Shown one piece after another: positions 37,642 through 46,367 of a stretch of 64,000 nt of DNA (within the stretch, counting starts at the first letter, position 1; each line of letters opens with the position of its first letter). The stretch is from Streptomyces sp. NBC_01428 (GTDB lineage Bacteria > Actinomycetota > Actinomycetes > Streptomycetales > Streptomycetaceae), in the NCBI RefSeq assembly GCF_036231965.1, contig NZ_CP109499.1:7812001-7876000 (forward strand), read 5' to 3'. The position numbers and the translations under genes are program-made. The notes under the pieces were generated by a model. That model saw only the letters and a list, made by a program, of their open reading frames with translations. It was not told the DNA's origin and did no database searches.

Positions 37642-37909
37642 GACGTCCCAGTGGCTCGTGTCAGGCGGGCGAGGAGGAGCCGCCGATCTCCGGCAACCCG
37701 CCGGTCGTGGAGAGCGGCGCACCCCGGTCGTGGAGACCGGTGGCATTCGGTCGCGGAGACCGGCAACAAACCGTGAAAGGTTCGCGTCGTAACGTGGTGG
37801 AAGGCAAACGATTTTCCGGCCGGGAGCATGGATCCGGCCTGATCGGCCGCGACTGGCCGGGGAGCGGGAGAGGACGATTCGTCAGCTACGTGGTGCGAGG
37901 ATGGACGGC

Positions 37910-38659
37910 ATGCGAATGAACGGTGCGATGCGTACGGGGCTCGCCGCAGTGACCTGCGGGACCCTCGCCGTCGGTCTCGCGGCCTGTGGTGGCTCGGCGG
38001 ACGGCGGGGCGAAGGACGTGAAGGGGAACGCGGGATCGGCCGGACAGGCGGCCCGCACCAGCGCTCCCCCCGCGGACCCGACCCGCATCCCGGACGTGGG
38101 TGACCGGCTCCAGAACAAGATCCCGTCCGACTCCGGGCAGGTGCTGGCGGTCTACGGCGAGGGCAAGGACTCGGCGACCTCCACCGCCGTGCTGTACACG
38201 AAGTCCGGCAAGAACTGGAAGAAGACCATCAGCTGGGCCGCGCACAACGGCAAGAAGGGCTGGACGACCGACCACCACGAGGACGACAAGCGCAGTCCCG
38301 TGGGTGTGTACACGCTCAGCGACGCGGGCGGCGTGCTCGACGACCCGGGCGCCCGGCTGCCGTACACGCAGTCGGAGGACTTCCAGGCACCGCACTACTG
38401 GGCGAAGTCGCACTGGCACGACTTCGACTACGTCATCGCCATCGACTACAACCGCCTCAAGGGCAATCCGCCGGACGACGGCACCCGCCCCTGGGGTGAC
38501 GAGAAGGGCGGCGGCATCTGGCTCCACCTGGACCACGGGAGCGGCACCTCGGCCTGCGTGAGCCTGCCCAAGTCCGGTATGGAATACCTGCTGCGCACGC
38601 TCGACCCCGATCAGCACCCGGTCGTGGTCATGGGCGACAAGGCGGACCTCAAGGCCTAG
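37910..38659 (+). CDS. L,D-transpeptidase-like (YkuD fold) lipoprotein
   Basis: A 249-residue exported protein with a lipobox (VGLAACGG, Cys near residue 25), a spacer, and a C-terminal domain with features of YkuD-type catalytic cores. The block GIWLHLDHGSGTSACVSLP carries a Cys where L,D-transpeptidases have their nucleophile, though the motif differs from the standard S-x-G-C. Such enzymes cross-link peptidoglycan 3-3, but this variant group is not characterised. ATG 37910 sits nine bases after GAGG; ATG 37901 is in frame upstream. Its end overlaps the convergent FAD/Fe-S gene by four bases. Confidence 0.8.
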   Translation: MRMNGAMRTGLAAVTCGTLAVGLAACGGSADGGAKDVKGNAGSAGQAARTSAPPADPTRIPDVGDRLQNKIPSDSGQVLAVYGEGKDSATSTAVLYTKSGKNWKKTISWAAHNGKKGWTTDHHEDDKRSPVGVYTLSDAGGVLDDPGARLPYTQSEDFQAPHYWAKSHWHDFDYVIAIDYNRLKGNPPDDGTRPWGDEKGGGIWLHLDHGSGTSACVSLPKSGMEYLLRTLDPDQHPVVVMGDKADLKA

Positions 38660-41601
38660 CGGGCCGACGCGCCGCCGTCGGCGGGGTCACGGGTCGCGCG
38701 CTCCAGTTCCAGCAGCGCGGAGTAGTATCCGCGGCCCGTCGTGTGGTCCATCCCCACCTCGCACATGCGGTTCGCCGACAGATGCGCGTCGAAGGTGCGG
38801 GAGGCCACGAACGCCGCCTCCTCGTGGGTGGCCGACTCGGTGAGTTCCCGGTGGAGCATGCCGCGGTCGCCCGCGAAGGCGCAGCACCCGGCGTCGTCCG
38901 GTACGACCACCTCCGCGGCGCAGGCCTCGGCCACCGCACGCAGTTGTTCCTCGTCGCCCAAGTGCCGCATGGAGCAGGTCGGATGGAGCACCGCGGAGCC
39001 GACGGTGCGGCGCACGGTGAGGTGGGGGAGCAGTTCCTCCGCCGCCCACACCAGGGAGTCGACCACCGTCAGTGCGGCGTGCAACTCCCTGTTGTCGGGG
39101 GTCAGGTGAGGCACGACCTCGCGCGCGATGCCGAGCGTGCAGGACGAGGCGTCCACGACGAGCGGCAGCCGCCCGCCCGCGGTCCAGCCCCAGGCGGCCT
39201 CGACGATCCGGTTGGCCATGACGGCGTTGCCCGCGTCGTACCCCTTGGAGTGCCAGATCGTCGCGCAGCACGTGCCCTTCACGTCGTCCGGGATCCAGAC
39301 CGGTCGGCCCGCGCGCTCGGAGACCGCGACGACGGCCTGCGCGAGCGACACGTCTCCGGGGCTGCCGAAGATGCGGTTGACGCAGGCCGGGTAGTAGACG
39401 GCGACGGCCCCCACCCGCGCGGTGTCCGGCAGGGACGCGGGCGCCGCCCCGGGCATCCGGGGCAGCCACTCGGGCACGAGGTCCGGCCGTACGGCCTTGC
39501 GCGCCATCCGTGTCGCGGCGCCCACCCGCCGGTCGCCGACCCGGTCCGCGATGGCGACGGCCAGCCGCGCCGAGGCTTCGAGCGCCCGGAAGTTCCGCGC
39601 GGCCAGCGCCGCCACGCGCTCCTCGCGCGGCGAGTGACGCGCGCGCCGGAAGTCCTTCATCAGGGCGCCCGTGTCGATGCCGAGGGGACAGGCGAGTCCG
39701 CAGGTCGAGTCGCCGGCGCAGGTGTCCACGGCGTCGTACCCGTAGGCGTCCAGGAGACTGTCCTCGACCGGTGAGCCGTCGGGCTGGCGCATCATCTCCC
39801 GGCGCAGCACGATCCGTTGGCGCGGTGTGGTCGTCAGGTCCTGGCTGGGACAGGTCGGTTCGCAGAAGCCGCACTCGATGCACGGGTCGGCGATGGCCTC
39901 GATGCGCGGGATGGTCTTCAGTCCCCGCAGGTGCGCCCGCGGATCACGGTCGAGGACGACGCGGGGCGCGAGCACCCCGTCCGGATCGATCAGTTGCTTC
40001 GTCCGCCACATCAAGTCCGTCGCCACCGGCCCCCATTCGAGCTCCAGGAAGGGCGCGATGTTGCGGCCGGTGGCGTGTTCGGCCTTCAGTGAGCCGTCGA
40101 AACGCTCGACGGTGAGCCGGCAGAACGCGTCCATGAACGCGGCGTACCGCTCCACGTCGTCCTCGCGGGACGCGTCGAAGGCCAGCAGGAAGTGCAGGTT
40201 GCCGTGCGCGGCGTGGCCCGCGACCGCCGCGTCGAAACCGTGCCGGGTCTGGAGGTCGAGGAGTGCCTCGCAGGCCTCCGCGAGCCGCTCCGGCGGCACC
40301 GCGAAGTCCTCCGTGATCAGGGTCGTACCGGACGGCCGCGCCCCGCCGACCGCCGTGACGAACGCCTTGCGCGCCTTCCAGTACCCGGCGACGGTCGTCC
40401 GGTCGCGGGTGAGGGAGTTCGTCACCGACGCCACCGGGGAGACCGTCGTCAGTCCCTCCAGCACCGCGCGCGCCTTCTCCTCGTACGCCTCCTGCGCGGC
40501 CTCGTCCGCGGCGCGGAACTCGACGAGCAGCGCGGTCGTCGGCCCGGGCAGGTCCGCCCAGTCGCCGGGCACGCCCTCGACGCTCACCGAGGCACGCAGG
40601 GTGTTGCCGTCCATCAGCTCGACGGCCGAGGCGCCCGCGGCGGTGAACAGGGGAACGGCGGCGGCCGCGGCGGTCAGCGAGCCGAAGAAGAACAGCCCCG
40701 CCGTGACCCGCTGCTCCAGGGGCAGGGTGTCGAGGACGACTTCCGAGATGAAGCCGAACGTGCCCTGCGAGCCGACCATCAGGCCCCGCAGGATCTCGAC
40801 CGGTGTGGAGCCGTCGAGGAAGGCGTCGAGGCGGTAGCCGTTGGTGTTCTTGATCGCGTACTTGGCGCGGATGCGGGCCGTCAGGGCCGCGTCGGACTCG
40901 ATCTCCGCCTTGAGACGCAGGAGCCCGGCGCACAGGTCCGGTTCGGCGTGCGCGAGCTGCTCGTCCGCATCGGGCTGGGCCGTGTCCACGACGGTGCCCG
41001 ACGGCAGGACGAACGTGAGCGAGGCAAGGGTGCGGTAGGAGTTGCGATGGATCCCCGCCGTCATGCCGGAGGCGTTGTTCGCGACCACCCCGCCGACCGT
41101 GCAGGCGACCGCGCTCGCCGGATCGGGGCCGAGCACGCGCCCGTGGCGGGCGAGCGCCGCGTTGACGCGGGCGATCGTCGTACCCGGTGCGATGCGGGCC
41201 CGCGCGCCGCCGTCGAGGACCTCGACGCCGGTCCAGTGGCGGCGCACGTCGACGAGGATGTCCTCGCCCTGCGCCTGGCCGTTGAGCGAGGTGCCCGCCG
41301 CACGGAACACGACCTCGCGGCCCTTGCCGTGCGCGTACGAGAGGACGGCCGAGACGTCGTCGATGTCCTCGGGGACCACGACGACCCGGGGCAGGAAGCG
41401 GTACGGGCTGGCGTCGGAGGCGTAGCGCACCAGGTCGGATATCCCGGTGAGCACCTTGTCGGCGCCTAGCAGGGCGATCAGCTCGCCGCGAAGGGGCTCG
41501 GGGGTGCCTCCGGCGCGGTCCTCGGGGACCCGGTCGGGCGCGGGCGCCCCGGGACGCGCGTCGGGGCGCAGGGCCTCGGGGTCGGGCTCCAGCAGGGGCA
41601 T
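38656..41601 (-). CDS. FAD-linked and (Fe-S)-binding oxidoreductase (D-lactate/D-2-hydroxyacid dehydrogenase-like)
   Basis: A 981-residue fusion. The N-terminal half (to about 500) is a GlcD-type FAD domain (RAAGTSLNGQAQGEDILVD, VGGVVANNASGM), with a FAD-oxidase C-terminal part. Near 572 come two iron-sulfur motifs, CIECGFCEPTCP and CAGDSTCGLACPLG, then two cysteine-rich CCG domains (DAGCCAFAG close to the end). This is the YdiJ/Dld-like architecture that oxidises D-lactate or D-2-hydroxyglutarate and passes electrons onward. ATG 41601 follows GAGGAG. It is 4-base convergent with the L,D-transpeptidase gene. The substrate is not determinable by reading. Confidence 0.9.
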   Translation of the reverse strand: MPLLEPDPEALRPDARPGAPAPDRVPEDRAGGTPEPLRGELIALLGADKVLTGISDLVRYASDASPYRFLPRVVVVPEDIDDVSAVLSYAHGKGREVVFRAAGTSLNGQAQGEDILVDVRRHWTGVEVLDGGARARIAPGTTIARVNAALARHGRVLGPDPASAVACTVGGVVANNASGMTAGIHRNSYRTLASLTFVLPSGTVVDTAQPDADEQLAHAEPDLCAGLLRLKAEIESDAALTARIRAKYAIKNTNGYRLDAFLDGSTPVEILRGLMVGSQGTFGFISEVVLDTLPLEQRVTAGLFFFGSLTAAAAAVPLFTAAGASAVELMDGNTLRASVSVEGVPGDWADLPGPTTALLVEFRAADEAAQEAYEEKARAVLEGLTTVSPVASVTNSLTRDRTTVAGYWKARKAFVTAVGGARPSGTTLITEDFAVPPERLAEACEALLDLQTRHGFDAAVAGHAAHGNLHFLLAFDASREDDVERYAAFMDAFCRLTVERFDGSLKAEHATGRNIAPFLELEWGPVATDLMWRTKQLIDPDGVLAPRVVLDRDPRAHLRGLKTIPRIEAIADPCIECGFCEPTCPSQDLTTTPRQRIVLRREMMRQPDGSPVEDSLLDAYGYDAVDTCAGDSTCGLACPLGIDTGALMKDFRRARHSPREERVAALAARNFRALEASARLAVAIADRVGDRRVGAATRMARKAVRPDLVPEWLPRMPGAAPASLPDTARVGAVAVYYPACVNRIFGSPGDVSLAQAVVAVSERAGRPVWIPDDVKGTCCATIWHSKGYDAGNAVMANRIVEAAWGWTAGGRLPLVVDASSCTLGIAREVVPHLTPDNRELHAALTVVDSLVWAAEELLPHLTVRRTVGSAVLHPTCSMRHLGDEEQLRAVAEACAAEVVVPDDAGCCAFAGDRGMLHRELTESATHEEAAFVASRTFDAHLSANRMCEVGMDHTTGRGYYSALLELERATRDPADGGASAR

Positions 41602-41793
41602 CGCGCACCACTCCTCACGGGCTCACCGGACGACCGGGTGAGGGCGCCCGTGACGGACTCGCGGCGCCACCGACGTCAGTGTTTCCGCCGGACCGCTCCG
41701 CCGGACCTCCCGGCGGCGCCGCCGCGGCCGAACCGTCCCGGCACCGCACCCGTGCCCGACAACTCCGGCGCCGACCTCGGGCGCCGAGCCGCG

Positions 41794-42249
41794 TCAGCAG
41801 GGATGCTCGGCCCTCGGCACTCCGTCCACCAAGGTGTCCAGCAGTCCGCCGAGCACCTCACGCTGCTCGTCCGTCAATGGAGCCAGGATCTCCTCCGCGG
41901 CGCCACGGCGCGCGGCACGCAGCTCCCGCAGGGCGGAGCGGCCCTCGTCCGTGACCTCGATGCGGATCACGCGCCGGTTGGTGGGATCCGGGACCCGGCG
42001 CACCTTCCCACCGGACTCCAGGGCGTCCACCAGGGTGGTCACGGCCCGCGGCACCACTTCGAGGCGCTCGGCGAGATCGGCCATCCGAGGCGGTGAGCTG
42101 TAGTGCGCGAGGGTGCGCAGCAGGCGCGACTGGGCCGGTGTGATGCCCAGCTCGCGCTGCTCCAGATGGCGCTTCTGGATGCGGTGCACGCGCCGCGTGA
42201 GGCGCAGCAACTGCTCGGCGAGCAGGCCGTCGGCATCGGGGGTGGTCAT
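41794..42249 (-). CDS. MarR-family transcriptional regulator
   Basis: A 151-residue MarR protein. The winged helix lies at about 50-105 (LGITPAQSRLLRTLAHYS, MADLAERLEVVPRAVTTLVDALE, VRRVPDPTNRRVIRIEVTDEG). It diverges from an ABC exporter gene with 156 bases between, and that gap contains a 25-bp inverted repeat at 42274-42298. MarR proteins commonly repress a neighbouring efflux system until a toxic ligand binds, so control of this exporter is likely. The ligand is unknown. Confidence 0.92.
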   Translation of the reverse strand: MTTPDADGLLAEQLLRLTRRVHRIQKRHLEQRELGITPAQSRLLRTLAHYSSPPRMADLAERLEVVPRAVTTLVDALESGGKVRRVPDPTNRRVIRIEVTDEGRSALRELRAARRGAAEEILAPLTDEQREVLGGLLDTLVDGVPRAEHPC

Positions 42250-42273
42250 GCGGGAACAATATCAGGATGCGGT

Positions 42274-42306
42274 TCATTGTGAGTATAGGTAACAATGAGC
42301 TAGGCT
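42274..42306. promoter_or_regulatory. MarR operator candidate overlapping an exporter promoter
   Basis: TCATTGT at 42274-42280 and ACAATGA at 42292-42298 form a perfect 7-base inverted repeat with an 11-base spacer. A plausible promoter overlaps it: TTGTGA (42277-42282), 18 bases, TAGGCT (42301-42306), firing toward the ABC exporter. Repressor binding here would block that promoter. Confidence 0.6.
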
Positions 42307-42405
42307 CCGTCAATCGCCGGATCCTCACGGTGCGCCCGTGGTCCTCGCGTGCAGCATGGACCCGTGGTCCCGTGCTTCCCACAGTCCCGTTTCCCTAGGA
42401 GTCCA

Positions 42406-44205
42406 TTGCCTCCCGAACACATCACGTGGAGCCCGCCACCTGCCGACAAGGAACAGCCCCGGCAGGTGCGGCGCATCCTGAGCCTCTTCCGCCCCTACCG
42501 GGGCCGCCTCGCGATCGTCGGCCTGCTGGTCGGCGCCGCGTCCCTCGTGTCCGTGGCCACGCCCTTCCTGCTGAAGGCGATCCTGGACACCGCCATCCCG
42601 CAGGGCCGCACGGGCCTGCTGAGCCTTCTCGCGCTCGGCATGATCCTCAGCGCCGTCCTGAGCGGTGTCTTCGGCGTCCTGCAGACCCTGATCTCCACGA
42701 CCGTCGGCCAGCGCGTGATGCACGACCTGCGCACCGCCGTCTACGGCCGGCTCCAGCGCATGTCGCTGGCCTTCTTCACCAGGACGCGCACGGGCGAGGT
42801 CCAGTCCCGCATCGCCAACGACATCGGCGGCATGCAGGCCACCGTCACCTCCACCGCGACCTCCCTGGTCTCGAACCTCACCAGCGTGATCGCGACCATC
42901 GTCGCCATGGTCGCCCTGGACTGGCGCCTGACCGTGGTCTCGCTGCTCCTGCTCCCGGTCTTCGTCTGGATCAGCCGCCGTGTCGGCAACGAACGCAAGC
43001 GGATCACCACCCAGCGGCAGAAGCAGATGGCCGCGATGGCCGCCACCGTCACCGAGTCGCTCTCCGTCAGCGGCATCCTCCTCGGCCGCACCATGGGCCG
43101 GTCGGACTCGCTGACGAAGTCCTTCGCCGACGAGTCCGAGGGGCTGGTCGACCTCGAAGTGCGGTCGAACATGGCGGGACGCTGGCGCATGTCCGTCATC
43201 GGCATCGTCATGGCCGCCATGCCCGCCTTCATCTACTGGACCGCGGGCGTCGCCCTCCAGCTCGGCGGGCCGACCATCTCGATCGGCACCCTCGTCGCCT
43301 TCGTCTCCCTCCAGCAGGGCCTGTTCCGGCCGACGGTCAGCCTGCTGTCCACCGGTGTGCAGATCCAGACCTCCCTGGCGCTCTTCCAGCGCATCTTCGA
43401 GTATCTCGACCTGCCGATCGACATCACGGAGCCCGAGCGTCCGGTCCACCTCGACCAGGTCAAGGGGGAGATCCGCTTCGAGGACGTCGAGTTCCGCTAC
43501 GACGACAAGGGCGCCCCGATCCTCGACGCCATCGACGTCACCGTCCCGGCCGGCGGCAGCCTCGCCGTCGTCGGGCCGACCGGCTCCGGCAAGTCCACGC
43601 TCAGTTACCTGGTGCCGCGCCTGTACGACGTCACCGGCGGCCGCGTGACCCTGGACGGGGTGGACGTGCGCGACCTCGACTTCGACACCCTGGCCCGCGC
43701 GGTCGGCGTCGTCTCGCAGGAGACCTACCTCTTCCATGCCTCGGTCGCGGAGAACCTGAGGTTCGCCAAGCCCGACGCCACCGACGAGGAGCTGCACACG
43801 GCGGCGCGCGCGGCCCAGATCCACGACCACATCGCCGCACTGCCCGACGGGTACGACACGGTCGTCGGCGAACGGGGCCACCGATTCTCCGGCGGCGAGA
43901 AGCAGCGCCTCGCCATCGCCCGCACCATCCTGCGCGACCCGCCCGTGCTCGTTCTCGACGAGGCGACCAGTGCGCTGGACACCCGTACGGAGCACGCCGT
44001 GCAGGAGGCCATCGACTCCCTGTCGGCCAACCGCACCACGATCACCATCGCCCACCGGCTGTCCACGATCCGTGGCGCCGATCAGATCGTGGTCCTCGAC
44101 TCCGGCCGCGCGGTCGAGCGCGGAACGCACGAGGAACTCCTGGAGCAGGGCGGCCGCTACGCCGCCCTCGTGGACCGGGACGCCCAACTGGAGCCGACAA
44201 GATGA
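42406..44205 (+). CDS. ABC-type multidrug exporter (homodimer type)
   Basis: A 599-residue half-transporter with an N-terminal membrane domain (about 15-310) and a C-terminal ATPase with fully canonical motifs: Walker A GPTGSGKST, signature FSGGE, Walker B LVLDEAT and the H-loop AHRLST. It should work as a homodimer. The start is TTG 42406, preceded at four bases by AGGAG and giving the family opening LPPEHITWSPPPADKEQPRQVRRI; the GTG further upstream lacks a ribosome site. It is divergent from the MarR regulator, with an operator-like dyad between, which suggests induced drug or metabolite export. Confidence 0.92.
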   Translation: MPPEHITWSPPPADKEQPRQVRRILSLFRPYRGRLAIVGLLVGAASLVSVATPFLLKAILDTAIPQGRTGLLSLLALGMILSAVLSGVFGVLQTLISTTVGQRVMHDLRTAVYGRLQRMSLAFFTRTRTGEVQSRIANDIGGMQATVTSTATSLVSNLTSVIATIVAMVALDWRLTVVSLLLLPVFVWISRRVGNERKRITTQRQKQMAAMAATVTESLSVSGILLGRTMGRSDSLTKSFADESEGLVDLEVRSNMAGRWRMSVIGIVMAAMPAFIYWTAGVALQLGGPTISIGTLVAFVSLQQGLFRPTVSLLSTGVQIQTSLALFQRIFEYLDLPIDITEPERPVHLDQVKGEIRFEDVEFRYDDKGAPILDAIDVTVPAGGSLAVVGPTGSGKSTLSYLVPRLYDVTGGRVTLDGVDVRDLDFDTLARAVGVVSQETYLFHASVAENLRFAKPDATDEELHTAARAAQIHDHIAALPDGYDTVVGERGHRFSGGEKQRLAIARTILRDPPVLVLDEATSALDTRTEHAVQEAIDSLSANRTTITIAHRLSTIRGADQIVVLDSGRAVERGTHEELLEQGGRYAALVDRDAQLEPTR

Positions 44206-44240
44206 CGATATGCCGGGTTTGTGTGCATTAGCGGGTTAAC

Positions 44241-45137
44241 GTGCCCGTCATGCAGATGAACACTCCGCCACGGAGCACGATTCGACTGACGCGCCGGGGC
44301 CGGGTCGCCCTCATCGCGACCGGAGCCGTCGTGGCGGCCACCGCCGTGGCGGTGCCGCTGCTCAGCATGGGAAGGGACCAGGACGAGGCCCCCAAGGCCC
44401 TGGTCATCCCGGAGGGCTGGCGCTCCGGCCAGGTCTACACAGCCGTCGACAAGGCCCTGCGGATGCCCGCGGGCACCACGAAGAAGTCCCTCGCCAAGGC
44501 GAACCTGAAGCTTCCCAACGACGCCGAGGGCAATCCCGAGGGCTATCTCTTCCCGGCGACGTATCCGCTCGGCAAGAAGTCGACGCCCGAGTCGCTGCTC
44601 ACCTTCATGGTCGACACCGCGAACAAGAAGTTCAACGGAGCGCCGGTCGCCGCGGGAGCCCAGCGCAACGCGATGAACGTCTACCAGGCCGTCACCATCG
44701 CGAGCATCGTCCAGTCGGAGGCGGCGACCCCCGCGGACATGGGCAAGGTGGCCCGGGTCATCTTCAACCGCCTGGAACGCGGCATGCCGCTGCAGATGGA
44801 CTCCACGATCAACTACGCGATGAACCGCTCCACGCTGAACACCACGCAGAAGGACACCCGGCTCAACAGCCCCTACAACTCCTACCAGCGCATGGGGCTG
44901 CCGCCCACGCCGATCGCCAACCCCGGCGAGGAGGCGATGCGCGTCGCGATCAACCCGCCCGCCGGCGACTGGCTGTACTTCGTCACGGTCAAGCCGGGCG
45001 ACACCCGCTTCACGGCCAGCTACGAGGAGCACCAGCGCAACGTCGCCGAGTTCAACCGGAACCAGAGCCGCAAGAGCGCCTCCCCGGCCGCCTCAGCCTC
45101 CCCGGCAGCCTCCGCCTCCGCGTCGGCCGCCCGCTGA
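44241..45137 (+). CDS. mltG: Endolytic murein transglycosylase (MltG/YceG-like)
   Basis: A 298-residue membrane-anchored lytic transglycosylase. One membrane segment at about 21-43 is followed by an extracellular MltG domain with the catalytic Glu160 in ASIVQSEAA (numbered from the GTG), DSTINYAMN, and NSPYNSYQRMGLPPTPI, all family landmarks. It cuts nascent glycan strands and helps set their length. Starts at GTG 44241, ATG 44250 or ATG 44256 are all possible and none has a good ribosome site. It is shorter at the N-terminus than many MltG proteins, lacking the LysM-like region. A second, canonical mltG probably exists elsewhere. Confidence 0.9.
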   Translation: MPVMQMNTPPRSTIRLTRRGRVALIATGAVVAATAVAVPLLSMGRDQDEAPKALVIPEGWRSGQVYTAVDKALRMPAGTTKKSLAKANLKLPNDAEGNPEGYLFPATYPLGKKSTPESLLTFMVDTANKKFNGAPVAAGAQRNAMNVYQAVTIASIVQSEAATPADMGKVARVIFNRLERGMPLQMDSTINYAMNRSTLNTTQKDTRLNSPYNSYQRMGLPPTPIANPGEEAMRVAINPPAGDWLYFVTVKPGDTRFTASYEEHQRNVAEFNRNQSRKSASPAASASPAASASASAAR

Positions 45138-45203
45138 CCCGCACGCCGAGCGCCGCGGGGACCGGCGCGTCGCACCGGGCCACGCGGACCGCCGCACGGG
45201 ACA

Positions 45204-46292
45204 TCACACGGGGGCCGCCGAGGCCGCCGTCAGCCTCCTGATGTCCCGCACCGCGGCCCGCCCGGCCCGGTTGGCGCCGATCGTGCTCGCGGACGGCCCG
45301 TAGCCGACCAGATGGATGCGCGGATCGGCGACCACCCGGGTCCCCTCGACGCGGATGCCGCCGCCCGGCTCCCTCAGGCGCAGCGGAGCCAGATGGTCGA
45401 TGGCGGCCCGGAAACCGGTCGCCCAGAGGATCACGTCGGCCTCCACCCGCTGTCCGTCCGCCCACTCCACCCCGTCCGGGGTGATCCGGTCGAACATCGG
45501 ACGCCGGTCGAGCACTCCGTCGGCCAGACCCTGCCGGATCGCGTCGTTCAGCGGCAGCCCGGTCACGGAGACCACGCTGCGGGGCGGAAGCCCCTGCCGT
45601 ACGCGTTCGTCCACCAGCGCGACCGCGGCCCGCCCGAACTCCTCCGTGAAGGGACCCTCCCGGAAGACCGGAGGGCGCCGGGTCACCCACGTGGTCGCGG
45701 CGGCGTACGCCGCGATCTCCATCAGATGCTGAGTGCCCGACGCACCACCGCCCACGACCACCACGTGCCGCTGGGCGAACTCCTCCGGGCCCGGGTACTG
45801 CGCCGTGTGCAACTGCCGTCCGCGGAAGGTCTCCTGGCCCGGATAGCGCGGCCAGAACGGCCGGTCCCAGGTGCCGGTCGCGTTGATCAGAGCCCGCGCG
45901 GACCACGCCCCGTCGTCCGTCTCCACGAGCAGCCGGCCGGCGGACCCCTCCCGGACCGCCGTGACGTCCACGGGGCGCCGCACCCGCAGGTCGAAGGCGC
46001 GTTCGTAGGCGTCGAAGCACTCCCCGACGACCTCCGCCGAGGGGCGGTCCGGGTCGGCGTCCGTGAGCTCCATCCCCGGCAGCTCGTGCATCCCGTGCAC
46101 CTTGCCGAACGTCAGCGACGGCCACCGGAACTGCCAGGCGCCACCCGGGCGCGGCGCGTGGTCGAGGACGACGAAGTCGCGCTCGGGCTCGTAGCCGCTA
46201 CGCCGCAGGTGGTAGGCGCTGGACAGGCCGGCCTGGCCCGCGCCGACCACGACCACATCGACCTCACGCGCGCGTACCCCTGTGTCGTTCAC
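45204..46292 (-). CDS. FAD-dependent flavoprotein monooxygenase-like oxidoreductase
   Basis: A 362-residue FAD/NAD(P)-binding enzyme of the CzcO/YUCCA-like group. The first Rossmann motif VVVGAGQAGLSSAYHL (about 14-29) binds FAD and VVVGGGASGTQHLMEIA (near 175) binds NADPH; the ATGFR-like VILWATGFRAA occurs near the end. It ends the sulfonate operon, starting at GTG 46292, 76 bases after ssuD. No FMN reductase gene (SsuE) is seen, so it might have a related redox job, but it is more like a substrate monooxygenase. A role in sulfur-compound oxidation is inferred only from position. Confidence 0.85.
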   Translation of the reverse strand: MNDTGVRAREVDVVVVGAGQAGLSSAYHLRRSGYEPERDFVVLDHAPRPGGAWQFRWPSLTFGKVHGMHELPGMELTDADPDRPSAEVVGECFDAYERAFDLRVRRPVDVTAVREGSAGRLLVETDDGAWSARALINATGTWDRPFWPRYPGQETFRGRQLHTAQYPGPEEFAQRHVVVVGGGASGTQHLMEIAAYAAATTWVTRRPPVFREGPFTEEFGRAAVALVDERVRQGLPPRSVVSVTGLPLNDAIRQGLADGVLDRRPMFDRITPDGVEWADGQRVEADVILWATGFRAAIDHLAPLRLREPGGGIRVEGTRVVADPRIHLVGYGPSASTIGANRAGRAAVRDIRRLTAASAAPV

Positions 46293-46367
46293 GCTTCTAC
46301 CAACCGGGCCGGGCTCCGGGATCTTCCCGCCGGGCGGCCCGGTGTGAGCCACCCGACGGGGCCGGTG

